This document shows positions 14,821 through 23,569 of a stretch of DNA of 29,012 bases, piece after piece; within the stretch, counting starts at the first letter, position 1, and every line of letters begins with the position of its first letter. Under the pieces are notes generated by a model that made no database searches, was not told where the DNA came from, and worked only from the letters and a program-made list of their open reading frames with translations. The translations under genes and the position numbers were made by a program. The stretch covers positions 1-29,012 of the forward strand of contig JAUJNU010000019.1 in the NCBI GenBank assembly GCA_030448085.1, in the 5' to 3' direction. Source of the stretch: Actinomycetota bacterium (lineage in GTDB: Bacteria; Actinomycetota; UBA4738; CADDZG01; WHSQ01).

Positions 14821-15954
14821 TCAGTCGAGGCCCGGGGGGCGTAGCGCCAGGGTCACTTCGAAGACCTGGGGCTCGCCGTCACGGATGACCTCGAGCTCGA
14901 TCACATCTTCCGGGTCGTACCGAAGGAGGGTGTCGGAGAGGTCTGAACCGGAGGCTATCGGGGTGTCATCGATCCTTATGATGACGTCGCCCTCTTCCGC
15001 ACCGGCCTTCTGGGCCGCGCTCTCACCGAGGAACTCCACGATGAGAGCGCCCCGCACGTCGGTGGCCAGCCCCAGCTGACCGGCGATCGCGGCGGAGTCG
15101 ACCGATTGGATCGAGACGCCGAGCCAAGCCCGCTGGTCGTCTGGGTCATCCAGGATCGCCCTCGCCACCGGCAAGGCTCTGTCGATGGGGATCGCGAAGC
15201 CGATGTTTTCTGCCGAGCCGGCTTGGGCGGCAGCCGTGTTGATACCGATGAGACGGCCATCGAGGTCGATGAGGGCACCTCCCGAGTTCCCCGGGTTGAT
15301 GGCGGCGTCGGTCTGGAGGAGGTCGCGTAGCGTCGCCGGGACCCCGCCGGTGCCGGCACCCACATCGATCGTCCGGTTGATGGCGCTGACGATCCCCTTC
15401 GTCACCGTCAAGCCGCCGAGGCCGAGGGGGAACCCGAGCGCGACGACATCGTCTCCCAGGCGGAGCGTCTTCGAGTTGCCGAGCTCGATCGCCGGGAGGG
15501 TCTCCTCCTCGACTTTCACGACGGCAAGGTCCTGGTCTGCCTCGGTCCCGACCACGCGCCCCTCCGCCGTCTCCCGCCCGTCGTTGAAGACGATCGTGAC
15601 CTCGGTAGCTCCCGCCACCACGTGGTTATTGGTGAGGATGATCCCTTTGGGATCGATGATCACTCCGGAACCCTCGCCGCGGCCCTCGATCCCACTGACG
15701 CGCACGTTCACCACGGAGGGCAGGACCTCCTCGATCACGTCCGGCAACGACGAGTGCGGGCTGGCCTCGCCTTCTTGACTGAGGGAGATATCGGGGTCGG
15801 GCGTGAAGTCGGGCTCCGGGTCGGAAGCGCTCGGGACGACCTCGGCGATCTCCAGATCCGAATCCTCGACATCTTCGCCGAGAGAGGCAACACCGGAGCA
15901 ACCGGACAGGCCCAGGAGGAAGGCCACCAGGAGCAGGGAGAGAGGCTTTTTCAT
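14821..15954 (-). CDS. HtrA/DegP-like serine protease lipoprotein with PDZ domain
   Basis: A 377-residue trypsin-like protease for envelope protein quality control. It has a lipoprotein signal (LLGLSGCSG, lipid cysteine C19), an acidic linker of about 50 residues, and the protease domain with complete triad: His111 (ILTNNHVVAG), Asp142 (EADQDLAVVKV) and Ser224 (INPGNSGGALIDLDG). A single C-terminal PDZ domain follows (LGVSIQSVDS, VIVEFLG-type ligand loop, KAGAEEGDVIIRIDD, ending FEVTLALRPPGLD). It is exported and membrane-anchored, so it acts outside the compartment of the proteasome. Nine bases separate its stop from the ubiquitin-fold gene, hence probable co-transcription. Confidence 0.93.
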   Translation of the reverse strand: MKKPLSLLLVAFLLGLSGCSGVASLGEDVEDSDLEIAEVVPSASDPEPDFTPDPDISLSQEGEASPHSSLPDVIEEVLPSVVNVRVSGIEGRGEGSGVIIDPKGIILTNNHVVAGATEVTIVFNDGRETAEGRVVGTEADQDLAVVKVEEETLPAIELGNSKTLRLGDDVVALGFPLGLGGLTVTKGIVSAINRTIDVGAGTGGVPATLRDLLQTDAAINPGNSGGALIDLDGRLIGINTAAAQAGSAENIGFAIPIDRALPVARAILDDPDDQRAWLGVSIQSVDSAAIAGQLGLATDVRGALIVEFLGESAAQKAGAEEGDVIIRIDDTPIASGSDLSDTLLRYDPEDVIELEVIRDGEPQVFEVTLALRPPGLD

Positions 15955-15996
15955 ACGTCCCAGGATAGGACCCAGTTGGCCCTACCGGAGAAGGCC

Positions 15997-16384
15997 CTAC
16001 GCCGCCTCTTCGGGCCGGCACCTCGACAGCGGTGACGTCGAGCTCACCACCTAATGCCCCGCCTAATGAGAAGACGATCCGGTATCTCCCGGGCGTGAGC
16101 GGATGGCTCTCCTTGACCTCGTCGGTCAGCTCGGTCAGGGCCTGCAGCCCCCAGACCAGCTGGTTCCTAAAGGGGCCCTCGATGAGAACCTCCCGAGATG
16201 AGGGGTCGATCAGGTACCAGGTCTCGTCGTAGTAGCCCTCGGCGGCGGACCAGGCCCTCGACACCTCGAAGGGAAGCGTCTTTCCGTTCCTCACGGGAAT
16301 GCCCTCTTCCCCCTGCCACCTCTTCCGCGGCCTGCAGCTGCTGCTGAGGACCTTGCGCTGCAGGCCAGAGACGTCGGCTTCCAT
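15997..16384 (-). CDS. hypothetical protein, probable frameshift near the end
   Basis: From the ATG at 16384 the product reads MEADVSGLQRKVLSSSCRPR and then a well-behaved domain: GYYDETWYLIDPSSREVLI, LVWGLQALTELTDEVKESH, LTPGRYRIVFSLGGALGG and ELDVTAVEVPA. After this the frame stays open deep into htrA, which is implausible. A one-base shift near 16015 gives a short acidic end (PEEAA) and a TAG at 15997. The beta-rich core, ending in a strand that repeats a ligand-domain style (GRYRIVFSL), is not recognised. About 129 residues, no signal peptide. Confidence 0.5.
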
Positions 16385-16430
16385 GGTCCCGAGGATAACA
16401 AGCAGGGCCGGCGCCCCTCGAGAGACCTGG

Positions 16431-16722
16431 TTAGACGACGGACATACCCACGATCATGGGGCGTCCGTCCTTGTCCGCCCAGCGAGAGGCAACCGTAGCG
16501 TCCCCGTTCTCGCCGGAGTACTTGATGTGCACGACGCACGTCACCCTCGGTCGTGACGCTAACGATCTCCGAGGATGTCGCGGGCTTCGGGAGCCGGGGC
16601 ATCACCGCACCCGCGCCTTTCATCCCCTCGGGCGTGAGGTCGGCCCCCGCCGTCCTCAGGTCCCCCGCCACCACTGCAACGCCATGGGCCTCGGCGTGCT
16701 CTCTGACCCTCTGCTCGTCCAT
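16431..16722 (-). CDS. hypothetical small protein, one frameshift
   Basis: The ATG at 16722 has AGGAGG five bases upstream, a strong start. The first frame gives MDEQRVREHAEAHGVAVVAG, then DLRTAGADLTPEGMKGAGAV and SEIVSVTTEGD. A shift near 16535 restores a compact second half, CVVHIKYSGENGDATVASRW then ADKDGRPMIVGMSVV, ending in TAA at 16431. The product of about 96 residues looks like a small alpha+beta protein with a C-terminal beta hairpin; I do not recognise it. It is divergent from the HIT gene, sharing a 63-base intergenic region. Confidence 0.55.
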
Positions 16723-16785
16723 CTGGACCTCCTCGCCTCGCCGGTCTCGCTCAGCACACTAGCGGGCAGCACTTATCGTCTCCAC

Positions 16786-17219
16786 ATGTGCGTCTTCTGC
16801 TCGATCGTGGAGGGCCGGGAGCCGGCCCAGATCGTGTTCGAAGACGACATCTCGCTCGCTTTTCTCGACGCCAGACCGGTGTTCCTGGGGCACACCCTCC
16901 TCGTCCCCAAGGAGCACCACGAGACGCTTCCCGACTTGCCCGTGGAGTTGGTGCGCCTTTCTTCCTCAACGGGCGGCCTCTCTCCGCCGCGGTAACAGAC
17001 GCGATGCACGCCGATGGCACGTTCGGAGCCATGAACAACAAGGTGAGCCAGAGCGTGCCCCACCTTCATCTCCACGTCGTCCCCCGCAGGAGGAAGGACG
17101 GGCTGCGCGGTTTCTTCTGGCCTCGTCGTAAGTACGAGAGTGCGGAACAGCAGAACTCCGTCGGTGAGAGCATCAGGGGCGCCGTCGGAAACGTGCGGCA
17201 GACCGGCAGCTCCCTATGA
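16786..17219 (+). CDS. HIT-family nucleotide hydrolase/transferase, one frameshift
   Basis: Histidine-triad proteins hydrolyse or transfer nucleotide phosphate groups. The N-terminal half is MCVFCSIVEGREPAQIVFED then FLDARPVFLGHTLLVPKEHH. After DLPVELV the frame changes near 16955, and the second half reads FLNGRPLSAAVTDAMHADG, FGAMNNKVSQSVPHLHLHVVP and GLRGFFWPRRKY. The triad HLHLH is intact, and CxxC at the start is typical of the family. ATG start at 16786 without a visible Shine-Dalgarno, possibly leaderless. Its stop overlaps the ATG of the alpha/beta hydrolase, so the two form an operon. Confidence 0.88.
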
Positions 17220-17881
17220 CGCCCGCCTTCGACCTCCGGTCATCGGATGGGCTGGCCCTCGAGGCTGAGCTCGATCACCCTGAAGGCCCCACTAGGGCTC
17301 TCGTCCTATGTCACCCACACCCGAGGATGGGCGGCACCATGAACGCTCCCCTTCTGAAGGCGGTGCGGGACGCTCTCGTTTCGTCGGGCTGGGCCGTCCT
17401 CCGTTTCAATTTCCGTGGCATCGGCCGCTCGGAAGGCGAGGCCGGGCTAGGCCATGACGAGACGATGGATGCCGAGGGAGCACTCGCCGCCATGAAGGAG
17501 CGGTACCCCGACCTCCCGCTCGCCATCGCCGGCTGGTCCTTCGGCGCCGCGGTAGCTGTGAGGGTGGCCGCGAAACACCCGGAGCTCGTCGGGTGCGTGG
17601 CGATAGCGCCGGCGGTGAAAGAGAAACCGGGCGTCACAGCGGGGCTTCCGGAGCCCTCAGAGGTCGATCTGGCGATGCCCACGCTGTTCCTCGTCGGGGT
17701 GAACGACGATCAGACGCCACCTGAAGCCTGCCGGGCCTGGGCTGAGAGCGCGGGAATCAGCTTCTCGTTGATGCCCGGAGCGAACCACTTCTTCTGGGCC
17801 AAGTACGAGAAGTTGGCCGCCGAGGTGGTGGGTTTCCTCGAGGAAGCCGCCTCTAGCTACCTTCCTCGAGATGAACCGTGA
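17216..17881 (+). CDS. alpha/beta hydrolase (dienelactone-hydrolase-like)
   Basis: An intact 221-residue serine hydrolase. The oxyanion/HPHP motif is VLCHPHPRMGGTM (residues 30-42), the nucleophile elbow is GWSFGAA with Ser108, the acid is probably Asp near residue 163 (LVGVNDDQTPP) and the histidine is in PGANHFFWAKY. No signal peptide or lid domain is seen, so it is a small cytoplasmic esterase of unknown substrate. It starts with an ATGA overlap with the HIT gene. Its end overlaps the end of the convergent trmH-family gene by 29 bases. Confidence 0.88.
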   Translation: MTPAFDLRSSDGLALEAELDHPEGPTRALVLCHPHPRMGGTMNAPLLKAVRDALVSSGWAVLRFNFRGIGRSEGEAGLGHDETMDAEGALAAMKERYPDLPLAIAGWSFGAAVAVRVAAKHPELVGCVAIAPAVKEKPGVTAGLPEPSEVDLAMPTLFLVGVNDDQTPPEACRAWAESAGISFSLMPGANHFFWAKYEKLAAEVVGFLEEAASSYLPRDEP

Positions 17882-18695
17882 CGGTGCTTTTCGAGGAAGG
17901 GATGGCGATCCGCCGCCTCATCTCGTAGAGGAACACTCCGACCGCGACCGACAGGTTCAACGACGAGGCAGTCCCGGCCATCGGCAGCGTCACGGTGAGA
18001 CCTGCTCTCTCGAGCACCTCTACCGGGAGCCCTGCGGCCTCACTTCCGAACAGGAAGAGAGCCGGGGTAGGGATCGCTGCATCCCAGAACCCGAGTTTCG
18101 CCTTGGCGGAGGTGGCGACTACGCCAACCCTCTCCATCAACGTCCATGCGAACAGGTCTTCGAGATCCCGCGTCCGCCGGATGGGCACGGAGAACATCGT
18201 CCCCATGCTCGCCTTGACCGACTGCGGGTGGTATGGGTCCGTAGAGTCCCCCACGATGATCACCCCGGCCCCCCCAGCCGCGTCGACCGACCTGATGATC
18301 GAGCCAAGGTTTCCCGGATTTCCGACGTCCAGCAGGCCGACGTAAACGTCGCCTTCTTTCGCCGCAAGGTCGGTGAGCGGTCGCTCCACTATCCGTGCGA
18401 TCGCCCCGAGACCCGACGGATGGTCCCGCAGCATGACGCTTTCGAACGCTTCCCGACCTAGCTCCTCCACCTCGACACCGGCCTCACCGGCTCGCTGCAC
18501 CGCCATCAAGCCGGCCTCGCTCGTCAACAGTTCCGGCGCGACGAGAAGGCACTCCAGCGGGGCTCGTTGCTCGAGTGCTTGGAGAACATGGGCGATCCCT
18601 TCGATCAGGAAGGCACCTACTACGTCACTGAACTTGCGGCTGCGAATCTTCCTGGCTCACTTGACCAGGGGCTTCTGCAGACTGCTTATCGGCAC
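17853..18695 (-). CDS. TrmH/SpoU-family RNA 2'-O-methyltransferase, in-frame stop near the start
   Basis: A SPOUT-type methyltransferase for rRNA or tRNA ribose. The catalytic domain is complete: LLDVGNPGNLGSIIRSVDAA (motif 1), FLFGSEAAGLPVEVLERA (motif 2) and LPMAGTASSLNLSVAVGVFL (motif 3 of the knot). The N-terminal substrate-binding domain is IRSRKFSDVVGAFLIEGIAH and LECLLVAPELL. The natural start seems to be the GTG at 18695 (MPISSLQKPLVK), 11 bases after the DUF3151 stop. A TGA at 18657 then replaces what should be an arginine codon before ARKIRSRKF. If the TGA is real, translation could only begin downstream and would lack the first domain. Probably a base error. Confidence 0.86.
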
Positions 18696-18706
18696 GAGGC
18701 AAGATC

Positions 18707-19111
18707 CTAGGGCGCGTCCGGGGCCAGCCGATCGAAGAACTCTCGGCAGCGCGTCTCTTCATCCGTCTCCCCGATCCGTCCGGCGGCCTCACCGAGCCCC
18801 TTCAACGACCTGAGGAACCCTCTTTTCGGCTCGTGGGACCACGGGACCACCCCTTGACCCTTCCACCCGGCTCCCCTGATGCGATCGAGGCCGCGGTGAT
18901 AGCCGACACGGAAGTACGCGTACGCAGCAACCGGAGCGCCGGCGCCGAGGGCTTCCTCACCAAGCGCGGCCCATGCCGCCAGGCAGAGGGGCCAGCGTGC
19001 CGCTACGACACTGATCGACTCCGTGTCCGATGCCGCCGCCAGCGCCTCCAAGGAGCCCTCGGGCTCCGAGATGCTGACGCTGCCCGGCTCTCCTACGGCT
19101 ATCTCTCTCAT
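18707..19111 (-). CDS. DUF3151 family protein
   Basis: A 134-residue cytoplasmic protein of the actinobacterial DUF3151 family, function unknown. Signature stretches are WPLCLAAWAALGEEAL, VAAYAYFRVGYHRGLDRIRG, AGWKGQGVVPWSHEPKRGFL and RIGETDEETRCREFFDRL. The helical repeat pattern resembles TPR-like packing. The ATG at 19111 has GGAG six bases upstream. It precedes the TrmH-family gene by 11 bases and is divergent from the thioesterase across about 100 bases. Confidence 0.85.
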   Translation of the reverse strand: MREIAVGEPGSVSISEPEGSLEALAAASDTESISVVAARWPLCLAAWAALGEEALGAGAPVAAYAYFRVGYHRGLDRIRGAGWKGQGVVPWSHEPKRGFLRSLKGLGEAAGRIGETDEETRCREFFDRLAPDAP

Positions 19112-19213
19112 CGGTGCTCCTTAATCGTCATGGTGGGTATCTTGCAGTATCGAGGTTGCTCCAGAGCGTCGGGCGCCGAGGTATTCCGCAGCGGCCAGCG
19201 AAGGGAGCGCCAC

Positions 19214-19579
19214 ATGCCAGGTTTCCGAGAGCTTCTCGGCATAGAAGTGATGGACACCGTTAAGGGGGACGCTCGCCTCAAGCTCGAGGCGGAAGAGCGA
19301 CACCTGAACCCGGCCGGAACCGTCCACGGCGGCGCGATCGCCACCCTCGTAGACACTGCTATGGGAGAGGCGGTGGCCACCTGGGCGGAAGACAGGATCC
19401 CCGCAACGGTGGAGATAAAGATCAACTACCTCGAGCCGGGCCGGCTGGGGGCGCTCATCGCTACGGCGCGCACTCGCAGGCCCGGCAAGAGATTCACCGT
19501 CCTCGAGGCCGAGGTGGTGCAGGAGGAGAGTGGCGAGCACATCGCTTACGCAACCGCGACCTTCACCACTATCGGCTGA
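19214..19579 (+). CDS. PaaI-like hotdog-fold acyl-CoA thioesterase
   Basis: A 121-residue hotdog thioesterase that hydrolyses acyl-CoA esters. The active-site signature is HLNPAGTVHGGAIATLVDTA (residues 30-49) with Asn32, HGG and Asp47, followed by the second strand pair IPATVEIKINYLEPGRLG and RFTVLEAEVVQEESGEHI. Length and motif order match the PaaI/YdiI group. The ATG at 19214 has GGGAG upstream at good spacing; longer in-frame extensions are non-coding. It stands alone between divergent DUF3151 and the convergent barrel protein. Confidence 0.87.
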   Translation: MPGFRELLGIEVMDTVKGDARLKLEAEERHLNPAGTVHGGAIATLVDTAMGEAVATWAEDRIPATVEIKINYLEPGRLGALIATARTRRPGKRFTVLEAEVVQEESGEHIAYATATFTTIG

Positions 19580-19591
19580 GCCTGCCCGCCC

Positions 19592-20181
19592 CTAGGGGCC
19601 CGAAATCAACGGCTTGGAAACATCGATGTAGTTGATGTCTCCGAACAGGTTCATCCACTCCTCGGGCGGGCCCTCACCCGTCGGATTGGCCTCCGCCGCA
19701 CGAGCCTCTTCCTCGGAGGAGAAGTAAGTGAACTGAGGAACCTGTTCTCGTCGTGCCACACGACGATCCCACCCAGGACGTCGGGGCGGTTCTGCTGCAG
19801 CTGTCCCTCCATGCTCCTGCCAGCTCCCGCACCGCCTCCTTGTCCGTTGCGGTGCCGGCCATCACCTGGACGAAACCCGCTTGTCCGACCCCCCGTCGAG
19901 GATCAGGTCGACGTCGGTGGATTCATGTATCTGGAGGTCGCCTAGGTGGGCCAGAGCCTCTTCGCGCCACGCCGTCTGCTCCGGGCGGCTGCGGCTCGCC
20001 TGCGCGCCGGCCTCGGACTCGTACCTGGCGAGGCCGACGAACGTTCCGTCGGCAGCCACCCCTGCGGTTGCGCCCAGGAACCCCTGCGCTCCCTGCTTCA
20101 CCTCTCTGAGTTCCAGCGCTCCCATTGAGCAGTGACTTGAGCCTGGTCCGTGACCTTCCCGGTGATCACCTGAGCGTACAT
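19592..20181 (-). CDS. two-domain dimeric alpha/beta-barrel-like protein, several frameshifts
   Basis: The ATG at 20181 has AAGGAGG five bases upstream. The first half reads MYAQVITGKVTDQAQVTAQW, then EVKQGAQGFLGATAGVAADG, TFVGLARYESEAGAQASRSR and QIHESTDVDLILDGGSDK. The second half repeats the pattern in other frames: VMAGTATDKEAVRELAG, RPDVLGGIVVWHDENRF, YFSSEEEARAAEANPTGEG and WMNLFGDINYIDVSKPL. Each half has the strand-helix-strand layout of EthD/ABM-like barrels, so the protein looks like an internal duplication of about 196 residues. Frames change near 20125, 19862, 19810 and 19735. Substrate unknown. Confidence 0.65.
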
Positions 20182-20266
20182 TCGAGCCTCCTTGTCGACG
20201 ACGGCAACTCCAGTCCAACACCATATCGACGGAGCACAAGTCGGGGCAGACGCTTAGTCTCGAGTG

Positions 20267-20674
20267 ATGGAAGCCACCCTTCTGCTGTGCGACTCCGCCC
20301 AGGTCTCCGGAGACAAGCTATTCATCCTCGGCGGGGTGGTCGTTCACCGGGCCCGAGATCCCGCCTATGGTTTCGCGATCCTCGTCCAGATCGACTGGAA
20401 CGAGAGCAACCAAGAGCACCAGTTCCGGGTGGAGCTACAGGACAGCGACGGACATCCCGTACTGGTGGGCGAAGATCAAGAAACCGTTGCGGTCGAGGGA
20501 GCCATCGAGGTGGGCCGCCCACCGGGGCACCCCATCGGGACGCCATTGAACGTGCCGCTCAGCATGAACTTCGGCCCGCTCCCTTTAGCCGGGGGCAACC
20601 GCTACGTGTGGTCCCTCACCGTGGACGGGGACCCGTCACGCCAATGGAGCGTGGGTTTCAACGTTCGTGCTTGA
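20267..20674 (+). CDS. DUF6941-like hypothetical protein
   Basis: An intact 135-residue protein beginning MEATLLLCDSAQVSGDKLFI and containing GGVVVHRARDPAYGFAILVQ, NESNQEHQFRVELQDSDGH and GNRYVWSLTVDGDPSRQWSV. It has the all-beta sandwich look of the actinobacterial proteins of this group, which I associate with DUF6941 from memory of the N-terminal pattern; function unknown. No signal peptide. The ATG at 20267 directly follows a GTG that could also serve. It ends six bases before the convergent secreted-protein gene. Confidence 0.7.
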   Translation: MEATLLLCDSAQVSGDKLFILGGVVVHRARDPAYGFAILVQIDWNESNQEHQFRVELQDSDGHPVLVGEDQETVAVEGAIEVGRPPGHPIGTPLNVPLSMNFGPLPLAGGNRYVWSLTVDGDPSRQWSVGFNVRA

Positions 20675-20680
20675 GCCCGC

Positions 20681-21085
20681 TTAGGGATCTACCGTCACCG
20701 TTCCGGACGCAGCCCGAAGGCACTGGTGGTTGTGGGTGGCGTTGCCACCCTGATCGTCCCTCGCACGGACCACGGCCCGATAGGTACCGGCGGCGTTGGG
20801 CTCGCTGATCCTCCAGCGGCCTCTCGTGCCGCTGACATCGCTCCCGACGACCTTCGAGCCGTCGGGGGTGATGCGCTTCAGCCTTGACGAGCCGTGCCCC
20901 TTGCAGTTCGGGCGGTTGGAGTCGATCCTCCCCTTGAACTTGCCGTCGGCCTCGACGTACCTGACGGTGGTGCTCGTCGCCGCAGTGTACACGTGAGCCT
21001 GGGCAACGGTCCCAGCGATAGCCATGGTGCCTGCTGCGGAGAGCGCGAGGGCCGCCCGCCTGATCTTCGTCATGTGATCCCTCAT
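20681..21085 (-). CDS. small secreted protein, copy 1 of a tandem pair
   Basis: A 134-residue protein with a signal peptide (TKIRRAALALSAAGTMAIAG, cleavage near AQA-HV). The mature part has a transthyretin/Ig-like beta pattern: TTVRYVEADGKFKGRIDSN, LKRITPDGSKVVGSDVSGTR, GRWRISEPNAAGTYRAVVRA, closing with CLRAASGTVTVDP. Two cysteines could pair. The ATG at 21085 has GAGGAGG at good spacing. A second, frame-damaged copy lies immediately upstream. The repeat of rigid strands resembles domains used as extracellular spacers, but no function is known. Confidence 0.78.
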   Translation of the reverse strand: MRDHMTKIRRAALALSAAGTMAIAGTVAQAHVYTAATSTTVRYVEADGKFKGRIDSNRPNCKGHGSSRLKRITPDGSKVVGSDVSGTRGRWRISEPNAAGTYRAVVRARDDQGGNATHNHQCLRAASGTVTVDP

Positions 21086-21190
21086 TCGACCTCCTCGCAA
21101 GCTTCTGCGCTTCGATGGTGATTAGTTGAACTCCCTGGATCTACGCCTCATGCCCTTGAACCGGGCGCTGCGGCCAGGCACGACCGAGGG

Positions 21191-21591
21191 CTAGGGTCGA
21201 CGGTGACCGTCGAAGAGGTGCCCCTGAGGCAGTTGTGCGAGTGCGTCCGACGGCGGGTGTCCGTCGTCCTGCTCCTCACGACCGCTCGATAAACCCTGCG
21301 GCGTTCGGCTCCTCGATCCTCCAACGGCCCCTGTCGCCGCTGATGTCCTTGCCTACGAAGACCGAGCCGTCCCCGGTGATGCGCTTCAGTTTCACGACTT
21401 TGCTCTCTTGCAGGCGCCGCGGTTGGAGTCGATCCCCTTGAACTTGCCGTCGGCCTCGACGTACCTGGATGGTGGTGCTCGTCCTGCGGCGTACCGATGC
21501 GCTTGAGCAACGGTGCCCGACACGAGGATCGCGCCCGTGGCAACCAGCGCGAAGTGTGCCTCGGGTGAGCCTTCATCTGATCTTCTTTCAT
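21191..21591 (-). pseudogene. second tandem copy of the small secreted protein, frame-disrupted
   Basis: Stitching frames gives FALVATGAILVSGTVAQAH (signal peptide), RYVEADGKFKGIDSNRG, LKRITGDGSVFVGKDISGDR, GRWRIEEPNAAGVYRAVVRS and NCLRGTSSTVTVDP, clearly homologous over its full length to the neighbouring gene. At least four frame changes interrupt it (near 21540, 21480, 21400, 21310). Whether it is a dead copy or a victim of sequencing error cannot be told here; its strands are conserved, which favours error. The stop of the restored frame would be TAG at 21191. Confidence 0.6.
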
Positions 21592-21827
21592 AGGTCCGTC
21601 CTCCCGCCGATCCAGATCCGACTCGGGAACGGCCGTCGACGTTGGCCTCCAAGGTGCTGCGTCCGTTCGTCAACGCAGAAAGAGGTGGTTCTGCAGCGAT
21701 CGATCTTCACCTCTGCGGGCACGGGCAAGAAAGGGACGAACCACAAATCCCCCTCAGCCCTAACTCGAGGCTCAACCCATCAACTGGGCACAAGCTGCGG
21801 GGTCCGGGGGCCGGTAGCCTGCTGAGG

Positions 21828-22659
21828 ATGAACCAGGCGGAAGAGGTTCTGGCAGGAGGTCTCGCACACCCCGGCAAGGTGGTGAGAGTCGGTCAGACGG
21901 TAAGACGACCTAGAAACCCTTTGCCGCCGCCACGATCGCGTTGCTCGAACACATCCACTCGACGGGTCTTCTTTTCGAAGTGCCTACAGACCCCCCTCGG
22001 GGTAGACGAGCGAAAAAGGGAGATCTTCTCCTTCATCCCCGGAGATGTTCCCCCGCCCCCTTACTCCCTTTGGCTCTTGCAGACGAGGCTCTCATCAGCA
22101 TCGCCCGCCTGCTGCGCCGCCCGCACGAGGCCGTTGCCTCCTTCGATGCCCCTCCTGCTGATGCGCGCTGGTCGAGCCGCAGGATCCGCGCGGGGGCCCG
22201 GCCGTCTGTCACAACGACGTCTGCCTCGAGAACGTCATCTTCAGAGATGGACAGGCGGTAGGTCTCATCGACTTCGATTTCGCCGCCCCGGGACGCACGG
22301 TCTTCGACGTGGTCCGAACTCCCGTCTGGCCGGGTCCCTAGGGATCCGGCAGACCTTCCACGCCCACATCGAAGAAACCGACCAGGTCCGCCGCATCGCG
22401 CCCTTCTGCGATGCCTACGAGCTGGCGCCCGCTGCTAGATCCCAGCTCTTGGAGGCATTCATCGACGCGAGCGAGAGCGCTGCCACCTTCATCCGGAACC
22501 GAGCCGCAGCAGGCCATCCTCGTTCCTTGGCAGGTTAAGGAGAAGTCACCGGAGGACCGCCTGGAGGCGAACAAGCATTGGGTCGAGCGCAATAGAAGCG
22601 CCGTCCACAACGCCCTTGACCCGGCTCCACTAGCCTCGAGCGAGGCAAGGAAGCCGTGA
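21828..22659 (+). CDS. aminoglycoside-phosphotransferase-like kinase, heavily frame-disrupted
   Basis: The span starts with [20 protein letters not shown] and ends [13 protein letters not shown] in another frame. Between them the pieces [63 protein letters not shown] and [16 protein letters not shown] can be read by switching frame. The last two are the catalytic loop and the metal-binding DFD of the APH/choline-kinase fold (phosphotransferase enzyme family). The end region is [20 protein letters not shown]. The substrate is unknown; many such genes are not resistance genes. About six frame changes. Confidence 0.7.
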
Positions 22660-22678
22660 GATCCGTCGCACTCGTTCG

Positions 22679-23488
22679 TCAGAGGCGCCCGCAACACAGA
22701 CGCTCAAGAGGGAGGCGGCGAGCTTGTTGACGCTCTGCGCCCTCGTCCAACCTGGGATCTTCGCCGGCGCCATGTTCTCGGCCGCGCGGGGCGGGCCGGA
22801 TGTGGCGGGTATGGCGACGGTCACTCGCGGGTCCGAGAGACACCACTTGAGAAGAGCCCGGCCCAACTCTCCACGCCGAGCCCGTCGAGGTCGGGGCTCC
22901 GCTTCATGAGCGACCCCGAGCCGAGCGGCTGCATCGCGACATCACCCCGAGCCCCAGCTCTTCGGCGAGAGGAAGGATCCGTTCTCAACCTCTTTCTCGT
23001 GCGGGTTATAGGGCACCTGGACGCAGTCGATCCGCCCCGTGCGCATCACCTTTCTCGAGCTCATCGAATGCCGAGGGAGGTAGTGGGTGGCGCCGAGCCA
23101 GCGGATAAGCCCTCCTCCTCGCCGTCTCCATCCACTCGAGGTGCTCGCGCCCAGGACACGAGGCTGTGCACTTGCTCGACGTCCACCACCTTCTCCAAAT
23201 GGTGCAGCTGCGTGTCGAGCTGCGCCCCCCCTCTTCAGCGGAGGCGGTCCAGATCTTCGTCGCCACCAATGCCTTGGGCCTCAGCTCCTTTAGCGCATCA
23301 CCGAGGACCCTCTCAGCGCGCCCGTACATCGGCGAAGAGTCCACGAAGGTTCCACCGTTCTCGAACATGACATCGATGACCTCCCTCGCGGCCGGCAGCT
23401 CGGACATCGCAACGTCGAAAACCTGCCATGTTCCCAGCCTGACGACGGGGACCTCAGGTCCCCCTGATCCCAGCCTCCGGCTCTCCAT
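22679..23488 (-). CDS. aldo/keto reductase, frame-disrupted
   Basis: NAD(P)H-dependent reductase of the aldo/keto family. The N-terminal part is intact from the ATG at 23488: [20 protein letters not shown] then [20 protein letters not shown] with the catalytic Asp and Tyr, and [15 protein letters not shown]. Further pieces in other frames are [43 protein letters not shown] and RAAENMA, the last being the cofactor-binding end. The frame changes about five times, and the restored stop is TGA at 22679. Length of about 270 residues is normal. It converges with the kinase gene. Confidence 0.75.
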
Positions 23489-23569
23489 CAGTGGCCCCCG
23501 ATCGTGGCCGGCTCGGGATCGGCGGATGTTCCGGCATCGTCACAAGCTACCCTCGCTAGGCTCCGGGTG

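Noticed and set aside
15626..16384. One 252-codon minus-strand gene covering the hypothetical gene and the first third of htrA
   Set aside because: The last half runs antisense-like through the htrA coding frame, which is certain; a one-base shift gives a sensible stop at 15997.
11328..18659. Stop-codon recoding (TAG in mpa, TGA in trmH) as a genetic-code variant
   Set aside because: The two stops replace different residues, most genes end in TAG or TGA normally, and nearby indels show that the sequence has errors.
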